Below, one piece after another: positions 28,898 to 38,775 of a stretch of DNA of 64,000 nucleotides. Positions within the stretch are counted from its first letter, which is position 1, and each line of letters starts with the position of its first letter. The notes under the pieces were generated by a model, which ran no database searches, was not told the origin of the DNA, and saw only the letters and a list, made by a program, of their open reading frames with translations. The stretch comes from Paenibacillus lutrae (GTDB lineage: Bacteria > Bacillota > Bacilli > Paenibacillales > NBRC-103111), in NCBI RefSeq assembly GCF_009757775.1, contig NZ_RHLK01000003.1:559059-623058 (forward strand), read 5' to 3'. A program made the position numbers and the translations under genes.

Positions 28898-28990
28898 CCG
28901 GGCCTTAAGAGGACAGCAGGATCCCTGCCCCTTATTTATAAAATTATTTATAAAGAGAACAGTCCCTGCATCTTATCATACAAAAGCATC

Positions 28991-29497
28991 TTAAAGTACT
29001 TTGCGCAGTTCCTTTTGACTATCCCCATCCAAAGAAACAATACTCGCAATTTCGACCCTTCTTCCGCCGGAATCCGTAAGAAGCAGCCGGTCTTCTCCCT
29101 GCCTGATGAGATGCTCGTGTAAATTGGGCAGGATCAGCTGCTCCGGTCCGAACTGCGTTTGAAATTCCCACAACCAGCCGGATGTTCTCTGTTTGATCCG
29201 CTTGATTCCTGTCACACGCGGAATGAGATAGCGCAGCCTCAGCTCGTTCTCCACGACTCCGCGGCTAGCCGGGGGCAGCTGTGCCGTATCGGGGATCAGC
29301 CCGATCTCATCACCGCCTTGCGAGCGGACGGAGATGTAGCGGTCCGGCTCTGAGAAAGGAAAAGAACGGAACAAGAGTGCTTCCTCGTGAACATTCCCTT
29401 CGTACGAAAATCGAAGCAGCCCGCCGGCTGTCCGTTCGAATATGCATAAATCGGCATTTAGCAGCAAAGGCTCAGATGATGTCGGCAGTTTCTTCAC
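28991..29497 (-). CDS. DUF1854 family protein, GTG start, overlaps ABC transporter gene
   Basis: Protein of 168 residues in the DUF1854 family, function unknown; family members are encoded next to ABC transporters, in some Proteobacteria beside cyanophycin genes. No TM or signal peptide. Conserved-looking blocks include SLDGDSQKELRKVL at the C-terminus and ELRLRYLIPRVTGIKRI in the middle. The frame starts at a GTG (29497) with AAGGAG only 1 nt away, so the exact start is uncertain. It overlaps the 3' end of the transporter gene by 26 nt, implying coupled translation and joint function. Confidence 0.75.
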   Translation of the reverse strand: MKKLPTSSEPLLLNADLCIFERTAGGLLRFSYEGNVHEEALLFRSFPFSEPDRYISVRSQGGDEIGLIPDTAQLPPASRGVVENELRLRYLIPRVTGIKRIKQRTSGWLWEFQTQFGPEQLILPNLHEHLIRQGEDRLLLTDSGGRRVEIASIVSLDGDSQKELRKVL

Positions 29498-31718
29498 GCT
29501 CCTTCATCAGAACAGTCTCGCTCTGGGCTTTGACCAGTTTATAATAAATGCCTTCTTGTTTCATCAGTTCCTGATGGGTACCTGTCTCCGCCATAAGACC
29601 TTTGTCGATAACGACCAGTCGGTCTGCACTGCGGAGGGTGGACAGTCTATGGGCAATCGCAAACGTTGTACGCCCCTTGATCAGACGGGCAATCGCTTCC
29701 TGAATGAGCCGTTCGGTCTCGGTATCGACGGATGCGGTCGCTTCGTCGAGAATAAGAATCCGGGGATCGTGCAGAATAGCGCGGGCAATCGCGACACGCT
29801 GCTTTTCCCCGCCCGATAACCGGTGTCCCCGCTCCCCTACGCGGGTATCATATCCGTCACTCATGCCCACGATAAAATCATGTGCATTGGCGATCTTGGC
29901 TGCCCGGATGATTTCAAGCGGGGAAGCTTCCGGTTTCGCGTAAGCGATATTCTCCGCAATCGTTCCATCGAATAAAAAAGTTTCCTGCAGCACAACTCCG
30001 ATTTGGGCGCGCAAGCTTTCTTGGCTGAGCTTTGTGAGAGGAATTCCGTCGATGCGGATCTGTCCCCGGTCCGGATCATAGAACCGGCAAATCAGATGGA
30101 TTAGGGTCGATTTCCCCGCTCCGGAATGACCGACTAATCCGATCATCTCACCCGGCTTCACATCAAGGGAAATATCCCTCAGGACTGGCCGGTGCTTCTC
30201 GTAGCCGTAGGTAACACGCTCGATCCGGACGGAACCTTCGATCCGTCCCGGAAGAACCGCATCAGGCGAGTCCGCAACTTCTCTGGGAGTGTCAATGATT
30301 TCGAACACACGCTCCGCGGCGGACATTGCACGATTCGTCCAGCTGATCGCCTGGGTAAACCATTGAAGCGGTCCGAAGAACATCGTCAGATAGACGGTAA
30401 ATGCCATCAGGGTCCCTAAAGTAAGACTTCCGTCTACCACTTGCAGTCCGCCGTAATACCAGACGATAACACCGCCGATTCCCGTAACAAGCATAAAGAG
30501 CGGGGCCGCCGCCTGCCACAAACTTTCCATCCGGATCGTCTGCGTCATCAGCTCGCCATTCGCTTCCCGGTATCTGGCTTGCTCTCTTTTCTCACGGCCA
30601 AAAGCTTTGACTACCCGGATTCCCTGAAGAGAATCTCCGACTATGGTATTGATCGTCTGGATCGCGCGCCACTGCTTGTACCAAAGGCGCCTGACCAGCG
30701 GCCAGAGAAACCAGACTCCGATCAGCAGCAGCGGTGTAGGAAGCAGCACGAGTAAAGTAAGCTTCCAGCTGAGTGAAAGCATCATCGTCACAATCGCTAT
30801 TACGGTGAGCACCTGACTCGCTACAAAAATGACACCTTCCGTCAGAAACTGCCTCATTGCGTCTGTATCCTGATTTAAACGGCCGATAAACGGCGCAGTC
30901 TGACGCCGGTCATAGAAGCTGAGCGACTGCTCGGTCAGCGCTTCATAGGTTTCGCGGCGGATATCGTTCATCATGGAGGCGCCTACCTTCACGCCGATGT
31001 AGCCGCGCGCAATTTGCAGACCGGTCAGCAGGAAGCGCGATGCAAGAAGCGCCGCTACCCATACGGTCAGCATTTGCACGGCACCGCCGGGCTGAAGCAC
31101 TTCGTCGACGATAATTTTCGTGACGAAGGGAGGAACGAGCTCAAGCCCGGCGGCGATGAGCAGAAACAGCGCCGCAGCGGCCATACGGCCCCGGTAGGGG
31201 CGCGTATAGGCAAGCAGGCGGAGAACGACTCGCCGGCCGCCTCTGGCGGCCGGCGGGGCCGCTTCAGCCGCTATGCAGCTGTGCTCCGCCCCTGCGGACA
31301 CCGTCTCCCCGCAGACGGAGCAGCTGCCGGAAGTATCCGCTTCCGGCCCGGCCGCGCCTTCAAGCAGCAGACCGGCCGCATATACGGCCGTCTCCACCTG
31401 CCTGGAGCAGGCTGCGCTGTAGCGGGCAAGCACCGTGCTGCCGGCGGACGTATCGGCGATCAGCAGGCCCCCGCCCTGCGGTGCCGCCTGCGTACGGACA
31501 TGGCGGACGTCCGTGAGTGCGAAACCGAGTACGCAGCTGCCGTCCGCCTGATAGACGGCCATCCGCCGGGATGTCGCGACGAACCAGCGCTCCGCAGGCA
31601 TCCCCGCTTCATCCAGGTCAGTCCTGGCCGCTGCAGGCGGCGTCCCTTCGCAGTCTGCACTGCGGCTTACTGCATCCGGCAAAACGGCCGCTTCACTAAC
31701 GAGATCCTTCTGAGCCAT
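29472..31718 (-). CDS. ABC exporter (fused TMD-NBD) with N-terminal PH-like and zinc-binding region
   Basis: Half-transporter of 748 residues. Before the membrane domain there are about 165 extra residues: a beta-rich stretch (WFVATSRRMAVYQADGSC to LIADTSAGSTVLARY) and a zinc-knuckle pattern CSVCGETVSAGAEHSC. The TMD (about 170-450, six TM) begins LLAYTRPYRGRMAAAALFLL. The NBD has Walker A GHSGAGKST, signature LSGGEKQR, Walker B ILILDEATASVD and H-loop AIAHRLSTLR, so ATP hydrolysis should work. AGAGGGG precedes the ATG. The downstream DUF1854 gene overlaps it. The substrate is unknown; lipid or peptide export is typical of the type. The first 500 nt are much more GC-rich than the rest. Confidence 0.85.
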   Translation of the reverse strand: MAQKDLVSEAAVLPDAVSRSADCEGTPPAAARTDLDEAGMPAERWFVATSRRMAVYQADGSCVLGFALTDVRHVRTQAAPQGGGLLIADTSAGSTVLARYSAACSRQVETAVYAAGLLLEGAAGPEADTSGSCSVCGETVSAGAEHSCIAAEAAPPAARGGRRVVLRLLAYTRPYRGRMAAAALFLLIAAGLELVPPFVTKIIVDEVLQPGGAVQMLTVWVAALLASRFLLTGLQIARGYIGVKVGASMMNDIRRETYEALTEQSLSFYDRRQTAPFIGRLNQDTDAMRQFLTEGVIFVASQVLTVIAIVTMMLSLSWKLTLLVLLPTPLLLIGVWFLWPLVRRLWYKQWRAIQTINTIVGDSLQGIRVVKAFGREKREQARYREANGELMTQTIRMESLWQAAAPLFMLVTGIGGVIVWYYGGLQVVDGSLTLGTLMAFTVYLTMFFGPLQWFTQAISWTNRAMSAAERVFEIIDTPREVADSPDAVLPGRIEGSVRIERVTYGYEKHRPVLRDISLDVKPGEMIGLVGHSGAGKSTLIHLICRFYDPDRGQIRIDGIPLTKLSQESLRAQIGVVLQETFLFDGTIAENIAYAKPEASPLEIIRAAKIANAHDFIVGMSDGYDTRVGERGHRLSGGEKQRVAIARAILHDPRILILDEATASVDTETERLIQEAIARLIKGRTTFAIAHRLSTLRSADRLVVIDKGLMAETGTHQELMKQEGIYYKLVKAQSETVLMKEREETADII

Positions 31719-31926
31719 AAGCTTCCCCTCTTCATCCGTGACGGATTCGATCCAGTATTACGACCTGGAATTTGTATACATTGATCGTACCGTATAGGAA
31801 GCCGAAAGCGCAAGCAGGCGAAGAGACCTCAGGGACCCGTACAGGAAGCAGCTGCTGCCGGTTATTTTTTCGAAGTAAACTCTAACAAACCATTCTTAAT
31901 CCATGACCACTGTACCTTCTCTCGCT

Positions 31927-32997
31927 TCAGACAGTCCGCCTGTGTATGTAGTAGAGAAACAGATGCTGGATAATTACTTTCATAACGGCAAAGAACGGGA
32001 CGGCCAGGATGAGTCCCAGTATCCCCGCGACCTGTCCCCCCACCAGAAGAGCGAAAATGATAAGCAGGGGATGCATATGCAGCGTACGGCCCACAACTTG
32101 AGGAGATATAACATTTCCCTCCAAGATTTGCACAATGGTGTTCACCATAATAACCAGCAGAACCATTTTGAACGAAACGGTCGCCGCCATAAGGACAGCA
32201 GGAGCTGCGCCGAAGAACGGGCCCATATAAGGAATAATGTTAAAAACCGCGACTAGTCCGGCTAACAAGATTGCATAAGGCATGCCGATCGCCCAATAGC
32301 CGATATAAGCAAGAACTCCGATGATCACACAGACCAGAAACTGGCCGCGGATATAATTGCCTAATGCGGTATCGATATCGACCAGCACTTTCACGATCTG
32401 CCTGCGGCGGGACTTGGGGACAACCGCAAGGACGGTTTTCTCGATCAACTGAAAATCTTTCAGCATATAAAAAGCCAGGAACGGAATGATGAACGCCATC
32501 AGCAGCATGCTGATCGTGCTTCCAATTCCATGGATAGTGTCGGATATTTTGAGGGAAATGGTTTTCTGAAGTTTGAAAATCGCATCATGTACGCCTGTCC
32601 GCACCGTATCCGGCAGAAGCTGACTGCTGTTCATTCCGTCCACCAGCGATTGCGCGCGAATCGTCATTTCGGGAATGTGCTCATTCAGCTCACCCAACTG
32701 CGTCACAAACATAGGGGTCACATTCATAAAAACCACCGCCGTCGAGGTGAGAAAAACAGCGTAGATCAGAAGAACCGCGAACGTACGGGGAACTTTGCGT
32801 GTACTAAGTAAATTCACGACAGGATTTAGAACGTAGGAAATGATTAAGGCAATCAGAAAAGGAGCAAGCACCGCCTTTAAAAAACGGTATACGCCTCCCA
32901 GAATAGGCTGAATCTGCAGCGTGAAATACAAAACGAGCAGACCTAGCAGTGTATAAATCAAGGCGGCAAACCACCCGCTTCTCAGAAATTGGTTCAT
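31927..32997 (-). CDS. yrrI: AI-2E (PerM) family transporter YrrI
   Basis: Membrane protein of 356 residues with about seven or eight TM segments, of the UPF0118/AI-2E exporter family; some members export autoinducer-2, others move Na+/Li+ for H+. Typical blocks are APFLIALIISYVLNPVVNLL near the start and FNIIPYMGPFFGAAPAVL and LEGNVISPQVVGRTLHMHPL later. The start at 32997 gives the length of Bacillus YrrI and is preceded by a purine-rich stretch; the longer frame from 33069 lacks support. Bacillus also has yrrI beside alaS. The 208 nt between it and the ABC gene hold no gene and no clear promoter. Confidence 0.85.
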   Translation of the reverse strand: MNQFLRSGWFAALIYTLLGLLVLYFTLQIQPILGGVYRFLKAVLAPFLIALIISYVLNPVVNLLSTRKVPRTFAVLLIYAVFLTSTAVVFMNVTPMFVTQLGELNEHIPEMTIRAQSLVDGMNSSQLLPDTVRTGVHDAIFKLQKTISLKISDTIHGIGSTISMLLMAFIIPFLAFYMLKDFQLIEKTVLAVVPKSRRRQIVKVLVDIDTALGNYIRGQFLVCVIIGVLAYIGYWAIGMPYAILLAGLVAVFNIIPYMGPFFGAAPAVLMAATVSFKMVLLVIMVNTIVQILEGNVISPQVVGRTLHMHPLLIIFALLVGGQVAGILGLILAVPFFAVMKVIIQHLFLYYIHRRTV

Positions 32998-33092
32998 CGT
33001 CCCCACCCTTGCTGTATTCGTCATTCCTTTCTTGATAAGTATATGTACAACCCGTCTGGAATAATCCAAGCCTGCAAATTGCCTGATCAGCC

Positions 33093-33149
33093 AAAAAACA
33101 CCGCCAACGGCAGGAACAAGCTTAAAAGCTCGTCCTTCCTATGGCGGTG
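33093..33149 (-). terminator. Terminator after the zinc-ribbon gene
   Basis: Minus strand: outer stem CACCGCCA / TGGCGGTG, with an inner stem around GACGAGCTT / AAGCTTGTT, followed by TTTTTTGG. It separates the cymR-iscS-yrrD-zinc ribbon run from yrrI. Confidence 0.85.
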
Positions 33150-33180
33150 CTTGTTCTTCCAAGTATATAACATGACGTCC

Positions 33181-33378
33181 TTACTGGACGTGCATTTGCG
33201 GCATTTCTTCTTCAAAAAACAAATCATCCAGCGAGCTTAGTGTACCGTCTTCTTCCACTTGATAGACGGACATTTTCTCGCCGTTCACGGCCAGTTCAAT
33301 AAAGCAGCCCCAACAATAAAATTGATGGGATCCGATTTTGCCGATATCCTTGGAATTGCAGTTTGGACAACGCATCAT
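33181..33378 (-). CDS. Small zinc-ribbon protein
   Basis: 65-residue protein starting MMRCPNCNSKDIGKIGSHQF. CPNC and CWGC form a four-cysteine zinc ribbon in the first 25 residues; the rest is an acidic tail (LDDLFFEEEMPQMHVQ). AGGGTGA precedes the ATG pair. It follows yrrD by 13 nt and is last before a terminator. I do not recognise a specific family; binding of nucleic acid or a protein partner is possible. Confidence 0.75.
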   Translation of the reverse strand: MMRCPNCNSKDIGKIGSHQFYCWGCFIELAVNGEKMSVYQVEEDGTLSSLDDLFFEEEMPQMHVQ

Positions 33379-33391
33379 TTGCAACTTCACC

Positions 33392-33919
33392 CTATTCTTC
33401 TTTAGATACGAAGATTTCATCCACTTCCAGCCGGGAATTAAGCGGAACGATCACCGCATCCTCCCCGATGGTTAACGATACCGGCAGCGGGAGCCATTTG
33501 CGACCTTCCTTCAAATCGGATACGAAACCTTCAGACAGTTCAAAACCTACTATCTTTGTACCCAATTCTTCAAGCAAATAAACGTCCTCAATGACACCTA
33601 ATTGATGGCCGTTCACGGTCACAACCGGCAATTCCTTCAGCCGGTGTTTGCCGCCATGGAAAGCGGTCAAACCCAATGCCTCGGCCTCCGCCGAATCTCT
33701 GATACAGCCCGTATCCTCTATCGTCAAGGCATCCGGGCCGCAAGCTAAGATGTCGTCTACATGAATATAACGACTGGAAGAGAACCAATGTTTCGCGTCG
33801 AGCAGTATGCCGAGGATGGTCCATTCCGGATCGAACAGAAGATCCCGGACTGTTCCGACGCGTTTGCCTGTGGCAACGCACAGGACGGATAAACCTATAA
33901 GATCTCGGGCCTTACGCAA
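33392..33919 (-). CDS. yrrD: PRC-barrel domain protein YrrD, TTG start
   Basis: 175 residues with two PRC-barrel repeats: first RKARDLIGLSVLCVATGKRV with GTVRDLLFDPE, second FHGGKHRLKELPVVTVNGHQ with GVIEDVYLLEE. PRC barrels are small adaptor folds (RimM C-terminus, photosynthetic H subunit); the function of YrrD is unknown. AAGGAGG lies 9 nt before a TTG at 33919, which I take as start. It follows iscS by 60 nt on the same strand. Confidence 0.85.
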   Translation of the reverse strand: MRKARDLIGLSVLCVATGKRVGTVRDLLFDPEWTILGILLDAKHWFSSSRYIHVDDILACGPDALTIEDTGCIRDSAEAEALGLTAFHGGKHRLKELPVVTVNGHQLGVIEDVYLLEELGTKIVGFELSEGFVSDLKEGRKWLPLPVSLTIGEDAVIVPLNSRLEVDEIFVSKEE

Positions 33920-33979
33920 AGTATTCTGCCTCCTTGGCGGCAGGTTAAATTCTGCCTCTTGGGGGCCCGTCCCTTGTGG

Positions 33980-35125
33980 TTACTTACGAAGCCGCTTCAC
34001 AATGGTTGCGGTTGTCCGGGCCGCCGTTTGAATTTGGTCTATAGAGTTCCCTAAACCGAAACTAAATCGAACGGCCGAACCGGATACAGATTCTGGAAGC
34101 TGCATAGCGCGGAGTACATGCGATAATTCAAGCGATCCGGATGAACACGCAGAGCCGCTGGCGGCAGCGATTCCTTCCAGATCCAAACTCATCAGCAGCG
34201 TTTCCGTATGAACGCCCGGAAAGCTGACATTGTAAATATGCGGTACGCCATGCTCAGGATTTCCATTCACGACAAACCCTTCCGGCCCCAGTTCTTCATG
34301 AAAAACAGCGTCCATGGAGCTGCGGCAGCCGATAGCCAGTTCTTTGTAATTATCGGACATTTTGTTATATATTTCCAGTGATTTCGCAAAACCGACTATT
34401 CCGGCTACGTTTTCCGTGCCGGCTCTCTGTCTGCGTTCTTGGGACCCGCCCAGTATTTGCGGGGTAAGATGGAGGTGCCGCGAGTCATAGTACAGGGCTC
34501 CTACACCTTTGGGCCCGTTAATCTTATGTGCCGAGAAACTCATCAGATCCACCTGCAGCTTCGACAAATCTATCCTAATCTTGCCGAGCGCTTGGACAGC
34601 ATCAACATGAAAAGCAATGCCCCGGCTTCTAGCGAGGCGGCCAATTTCTTCAATCGGCTGGATCGTGCCGATTTCATTGTTCACGTACATCACGCTGATC
34701 AGCACCGTCTCCGGACGAATGGCCCGCTCTATATCCTCCACTCGGATAAGACCGGTCATATCTACTGGGAGATAAGTAACATCACAGCCCATTTTCTCCA
34801 AACGTCCGGCCGGATGCAGCACGGCATGATGTTCTATAACGGTTGTAATCATATGTGGACGCTGTTCCTTATGGGACTTTACTATCCCGTACAACGCCGT
34901 GTTGTTGCTTTCGGTTCCTCCGCTCGTAAAAAGCAAATCGGCTGGCGAGCAGCCGATTGCCGCCGAGACGGCAGCACGCGAACGGTCGAGCGCTGTTCTA
35001 GACGCCCGCCCGTAGCCGTGAATGCTGGAAGGGTTCCCGAAATGTTCTGTATAGTATGGAATCATCGCCTGCAGCACCTCCGGGTGGAGGGGCGTCGTCG
35101 CGGCATGATCAAGGTAAATTGCCAT
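33980..35125 (-). CDS. iscS: Cysteine desulfurase (IscS/YrvO type)
   Basis: PLP enzyme that removes sulfur from cysteine and passes it on as persulfide. In Bacillus YrvO feeds MnmA for tRNA 2-thiouridine. 381 residues, starting MAIYLDHAATTP. The PLP lysine is K201 in SFSAHKINGPKG, and the persulfide cysteine C327 lies in SGSACSSGSLELSHVL. TAGGGTGA lies 5 nt before the ATG at 35125; a GTG 9 nt upstream is less well placed. It starts 13 nt after cymR, so the two are one unit; its usual client gene mnmA is just beyond cymR on the other strand. Confidence 0.93.
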   Translation of the reverse strand: MAIYLDHAATTPLHPEVLQAMIPYYTEHFGNPSSIHGYGRASRTALDRSRAAVSAAIGCSPADLLFTSGGTESNNTALYGIVKSHKEQRPHMITTVIEHHAVLHPAGRLEKMGCDVTYLPVDMTGLIRVEDIERAIRPETVLISVMYVNNEIGTIQPIEEIGRLARSRGIAFHVDAVQALGKIRIDLSKLQVDLMSFSAHKINGPKGVGALYYDSRHLHLTPQILGGSQERRQRAGTENVAGIVGFAKSLEIYNKMSDNYKELAIGCRSSMDAVFHEELGPEGFVVNGNPEHGVPHIYNVSFPGVHTETLLMSLDLEGIAAASGSACSSGSLELSHVLRAMQLPESVSGSAVRFSFGLGNSIDQIQTAARTTATIVKRLRK

Positions 35126-35138
35126 GTGAGTCACCCTA

Positions 35139-35558
35139 TCAAATGTAGAACATATAATTGTCGCGCTTATTGTCTTCCTGGTACGAAATCAGTGAAGCAA
35201 GCGTCGTCGAGTCCAGCACATCCGCGATGCTGTCGCGAATACGTATCCATAAATCACGTTTGGCCGGGTCATCTTCTTCCGTGAAATCGACAGGTGAGAT
35301 CGGACCCTCCAGGACCCGGATCACTTCACCGGCTGTGATTTGCTCGGCATTCTTCGAAAGAATGTAGCCGCCGTATGCTCCGCGGATGCTTTTGACAAGG
35401 CCGGCGTTGCGCAGCGGTGCTACGAGCTGCTCCAGATAATGCTCGGAAAGCTGGTGCTTCTCGGCAATGCTCTTAAGAGAGGTCGGACCTTCTCCGAAAC
35501 GGTTTGCAAGTTCCATCATTATTGTTAGGCCATAGCGCCCTTTTGTAGAAATTTTCAA
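35139..35558 (-). CDS. cymR: Rrf2-family regulator CymR, TTG start
   Basis: Winged-helix repressor of cysteine metabolism; in Bacillus it works in complex with CysK. 139 residues. The start MKISTKGRYGLTIMMELA is the CymR N-terminus, and IAEKHQLSEHYLEQL and GLVKSIRGAYGGYIL are the helix-turn-helix and wing of the Rrf2 family. The cysteine cluster of IscR-type members is missing, as in CymR. GAGG is 1 nt from a GTG (35564) but 7 nt from the TTG at 35558, which also gives the family N-terminus, so TTG is the start. First gene of a cymR-iscS unit. Confidence 0.92.
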   Translation of the reverse strand: MKISTKGRYGLTIMMELANRFGEGPTSLKSIAEKHQLSEHYLEQLVAPLRNAGLVKSIRGAYGGYILSKNAEQITAGEVIRVLEGPISPVDFTEEDDPAKRDLWIRIRDSIADVLDSTTLASLISYQEDNKRDNYMFYI

Positions 35559-35664
35559 TTTCACACCTCTTCTACCTTGTGCTGATGAGTAAAAACATTA
35601 GCTTCAGGGTATCCTATTTCTCTATTTTTCATTCATTCCATTTTGCCATATTCCCTTCTATGTT

Positions 35665-35692
35665 ATCATAATTCCGATTATTTGGGTTACAA
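35665..35692 (-). promoter_or_regulatory. cymR-iscS promoter
   Basis: TTGTAA (35692-35687), 16-nt spacer, TATGAT (35670-35665) on the minus strand, about 105 nt before the cymR start. Confidence 0.55.
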
Positions 35693-35738
35693 AACCATGA
35701 CATCTTCATGAAATATTTTAACTTTTAAAAAAGAACGC

Positions 35739-35744
35739 TATAAT
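35739..35744 (+). promoter_or_regulatory. -10 element of the mnmA promoter
   Basis: TATAAT about 70 nt before the mnmA start. The -35 region is poor (TTTTAA at 17 nt). The rest of the 257-nt gap between cymR and mnmA is AT-rich and holds no gene. Confidence 0.5.
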
Positions 35745-35746
35745 GA

Positions 35747-36901
<1,155 letters not shown>

Positions 36902-36908
36902 GCATTCG

Positions 36909-36980
36909 TTGAGTCTCCGTTAAACATCCGTTAAGTTTCCATTAAACATCTGTTAAGCAATCCGTTGCAATGGTTTAAGC
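36909..36980. repeat. TTAA-type hexamers at exact 11-bp spacing (PhoP-box-like)
   Basis: On the plus strand: TTGAGT (36909), TTAAAC (36920), TTAAGT (36931), TTAAAC (36942), TTAAGC (36953), a degenerate GTTGCA (36964) and TTAAGC (36975), all in phase at 11 bp. On the minus strand the core reads TTAACA-N5-TTAATG-N5-TTAACG-N5-TTAACG-N5-TCAACG, close to the Bacillus PhoP direct repeats. It begins 8 nt after the mnmA stop and lies before a terminator. Confidence 0.6.
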
Positions 36981-37021
36981 TGCGGTATACGGGGATTGTG
37001 TTGTAAAGTTTATTATGCAAT

Positions 37022-37064
37022 AAAAATACTCTTTTTGGCCCCGGGGCTAAAAAGAGTATTTTTT
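37022..37064. terminator. Bidirectional terminator between mnmA and the antiporter
   Basis: About 20 bp of stem: AAAATACTCTTTTTGGCCCC pairs with GGGGCTAAAAAGAGTATTTT (one G-U), tight GC tip, T-runs on both strands. Between it and the antiporter stop (37065-37242) I see no supported gene. Confidence 0.88.
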
Positions 37065-37242
37065 ATTGGGAACTTAAATGTGGCTGGTTTTCGAAAAAGG
37101 CCCTGCTCGTTCATAAGCAGCCATAAGCCGCACGGTCCTATGCTGATTACCTGGGAAATAATTATCACGAATTTCCGCTGAAACCTGCATGTTCAATGTT
37201 AACGGATCTTTGATTCCTTTTATTAACCACAGGATTATTAAA

Positions 37243-38712
37243 TCACTCCGGCTGTCCCTCATCTGATTGGACAGGAAGAGTTTCCGCGTAGAAAATTCGT
37301 TTAACCTGCTCTCGCATAGGCTTGGAGACAAGCAGATAAAGCATGTCACCCTTAATGATTTCAACATCCCCCCGCGGGGTGACGATCTCTCCATTTCGTA
37401 TAATCGCCGTAATCAGCACCTCTTTGGGCAGCTTGAGCGCACCGATCGTCTGACCGGTTACGGCACTGGTCTCCTTCACTTTGATTTCGATGATTTCGGC
37501 ATTCGCCTTGCCTATGGCAAGCAGTTCAATCGTGTGCTCGGCAGGCTGCATATCCCCTTCTGTAAGACCCAGCTTATTGGCAAGGGGCGAAATCGTAGAA
37601 CCTTGTATCAAGGTTGACGTCAGGACGATAAAAAACACCACATTAAAATACATCCAGCCGTGCTCGATTCCGGCAATGAGAGGATAGGTCGCGAGCACAA
37701 TAGGAACAGCGCCCCTCAGACCGGCCCATGAAACGAGCAGCTTCTCACGAAAATTGAACTTAGTCCCCAACATACTCACGAACACCGCGATAGGTCTTGC
37801 AAGGAACATAAGGATCAGAGACAACAGGAGTCCTTCCAGCATGATATCCGGGAATTCTCTCGGAAATGCCAAAAGCCCGAGCAGCATGAACATAAGAATT
37901 TGCATCATCCAGGAAAATCCCTGATGGAACCGTATAATCGAGAACCGGTAAGCGAAATCGGCGTTGCCGAGTTTAAGCGCCATCACATAGACTGCAAGCA
38001 GACCGCTTGCATGCAGAAGCGCTGCGCTTCCGTAAGAGAAGATGGCGAATGCCAGAGCCAGCACCGGATACAGCCCGGAGGAATCCAGGTCGATTTTATT
38101 CAGACTCCAGATAGCCAGCTTACCGATCACAAGCCCGAGGACCAGACCCAGACCCATCTCCCATACGAATGATGCCGCCATCAAAAGAAGGCTGGAATCC
38201 GGGTGCTCCATCAACTCCAGCAGGGATACCGTAAGAAAAACCGCCATCGGATCGTTCGTGCCCGATTCGGCTTCGAGTGTCGATGTCAGCCGTCTTTTGA
38301 CATTCTGATTGCCGAGTACCGCGAATACTGCTGCCGCGTCCGTCGAGCCGACAATCGCTCCGAGCAGCATCCCCTCCAGGAAAGAAAGTTTCAAGATCCA
38401 CATAGCGAAGAAACCAACTATGGCTGTCGTGAGTACAACCCCAACGGTTGACAGCAGAATCGCAGGCTTAACTACTTCGCGTACATGAGACCATTTGGTC
38501 TGGAGCCCCCCTTCGAATAAAATGACGATCAGGGCCATGATTCCAAACCACTGGGTCAACTCCGCATTATCGTAATAAATAAAATTATTCAGCACCATGC
38601 CGACCAGCATAAAAAAAACGAGAGCCGGAAGACCAAATCGTGTAGAGAATTTGGTCATTAACACACCGGCAAACAGCAAGATGGCGATTAAGAAAACATA
38701 TTCTTCTGTCAT
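37243..38712 (-). CDS. CPA1-family cation/proton antiporter with RCK_C domain (NhaP2/CvrA-like)
   Basis: Membrane antiporter of 489 residues, about 12-13 TM segments, with the transport core STDAAAVFAVL and ESGTNDPMAVFL; the ND pair is the cation site of CPA1 proteins. After the last TM (about 385) a cytoplasmic TrkA-C/RCK_C domain runs from IIEIKVKETSAVTGQTIGAL to GDMLYLLVSKP. This architecture is that of K+/H+ antiporters gated by nucleotides, in several Firmicutes by c-di-AMP (family knowledge). It follows rarA by 63 nt, where a palindrome TGTGATCACA lies at 38753-38762. Confidence 0.9.
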   Translation of the reverse strand: MTEEYVFLIAILLFAGVLMTKFSTRFGLPALVFFMLVGMVLNNFIYYDNAELTQWFGIMALIVILFEGGLQTKWSHVREVVKPAILLSTVGVVLTTAIVGFFAMWILKLSFLEGMLLGAIVGSTDAAAVFAVLGNQNVKRRLTSTLEAESGTNDPMAVFLTVSLLELMEHPDSSLLLMAASFVWEMGLGLVLGLVIGKLAIWSLNKIDLDSSGLYPVLALAFAIFSYGSAALLHASGLLAVYVMALKLGNADFAYRFSIIRFHQGFSWMMQILMFMLLGLLAFPREFPDIMLEGLLLSLILMFLARPIAVFVSMLGTKFNFREKLLVSWAGLRGAVPIVLATYPLIAGIEHGWMYFNVVFFIVLTSTLIQGSTISPLANKLGLTEGDMQPAEHTIELLAIGKANAEIIEIKVKETSAVTGQTIGALKLPKEVLITAIIRNGEIVTPRGDVEIIKGDMLYLLVSKPMREQVKRIFYAETLPVQSDEGQPE

Positions 38713-38775
38713 AATTGATTTCGGCTCCTTAGGCCGTGCCGTGCAGTGATACTGTGATCACACTTGAGAAGAGAA

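Noticed and set aside
37074-37242. A 39-codon minus-strand frame (MQVSAEIRDNYFPGNQHRTV...) after the antiporter gene
   Set aside because: No ribosome-binding site, it lies downstream of the antiporter stop in another phase, and composition gives no support; treated as non-coding.
38753-38762. Palindrome TGTGATCACA before the antiporter gene
   Set aside because: A 10-bp perfect palindrome is suggestive of a regulator site but can occur by chance and has no clear partner or promoter; kept only as a note in the antiporter entry.
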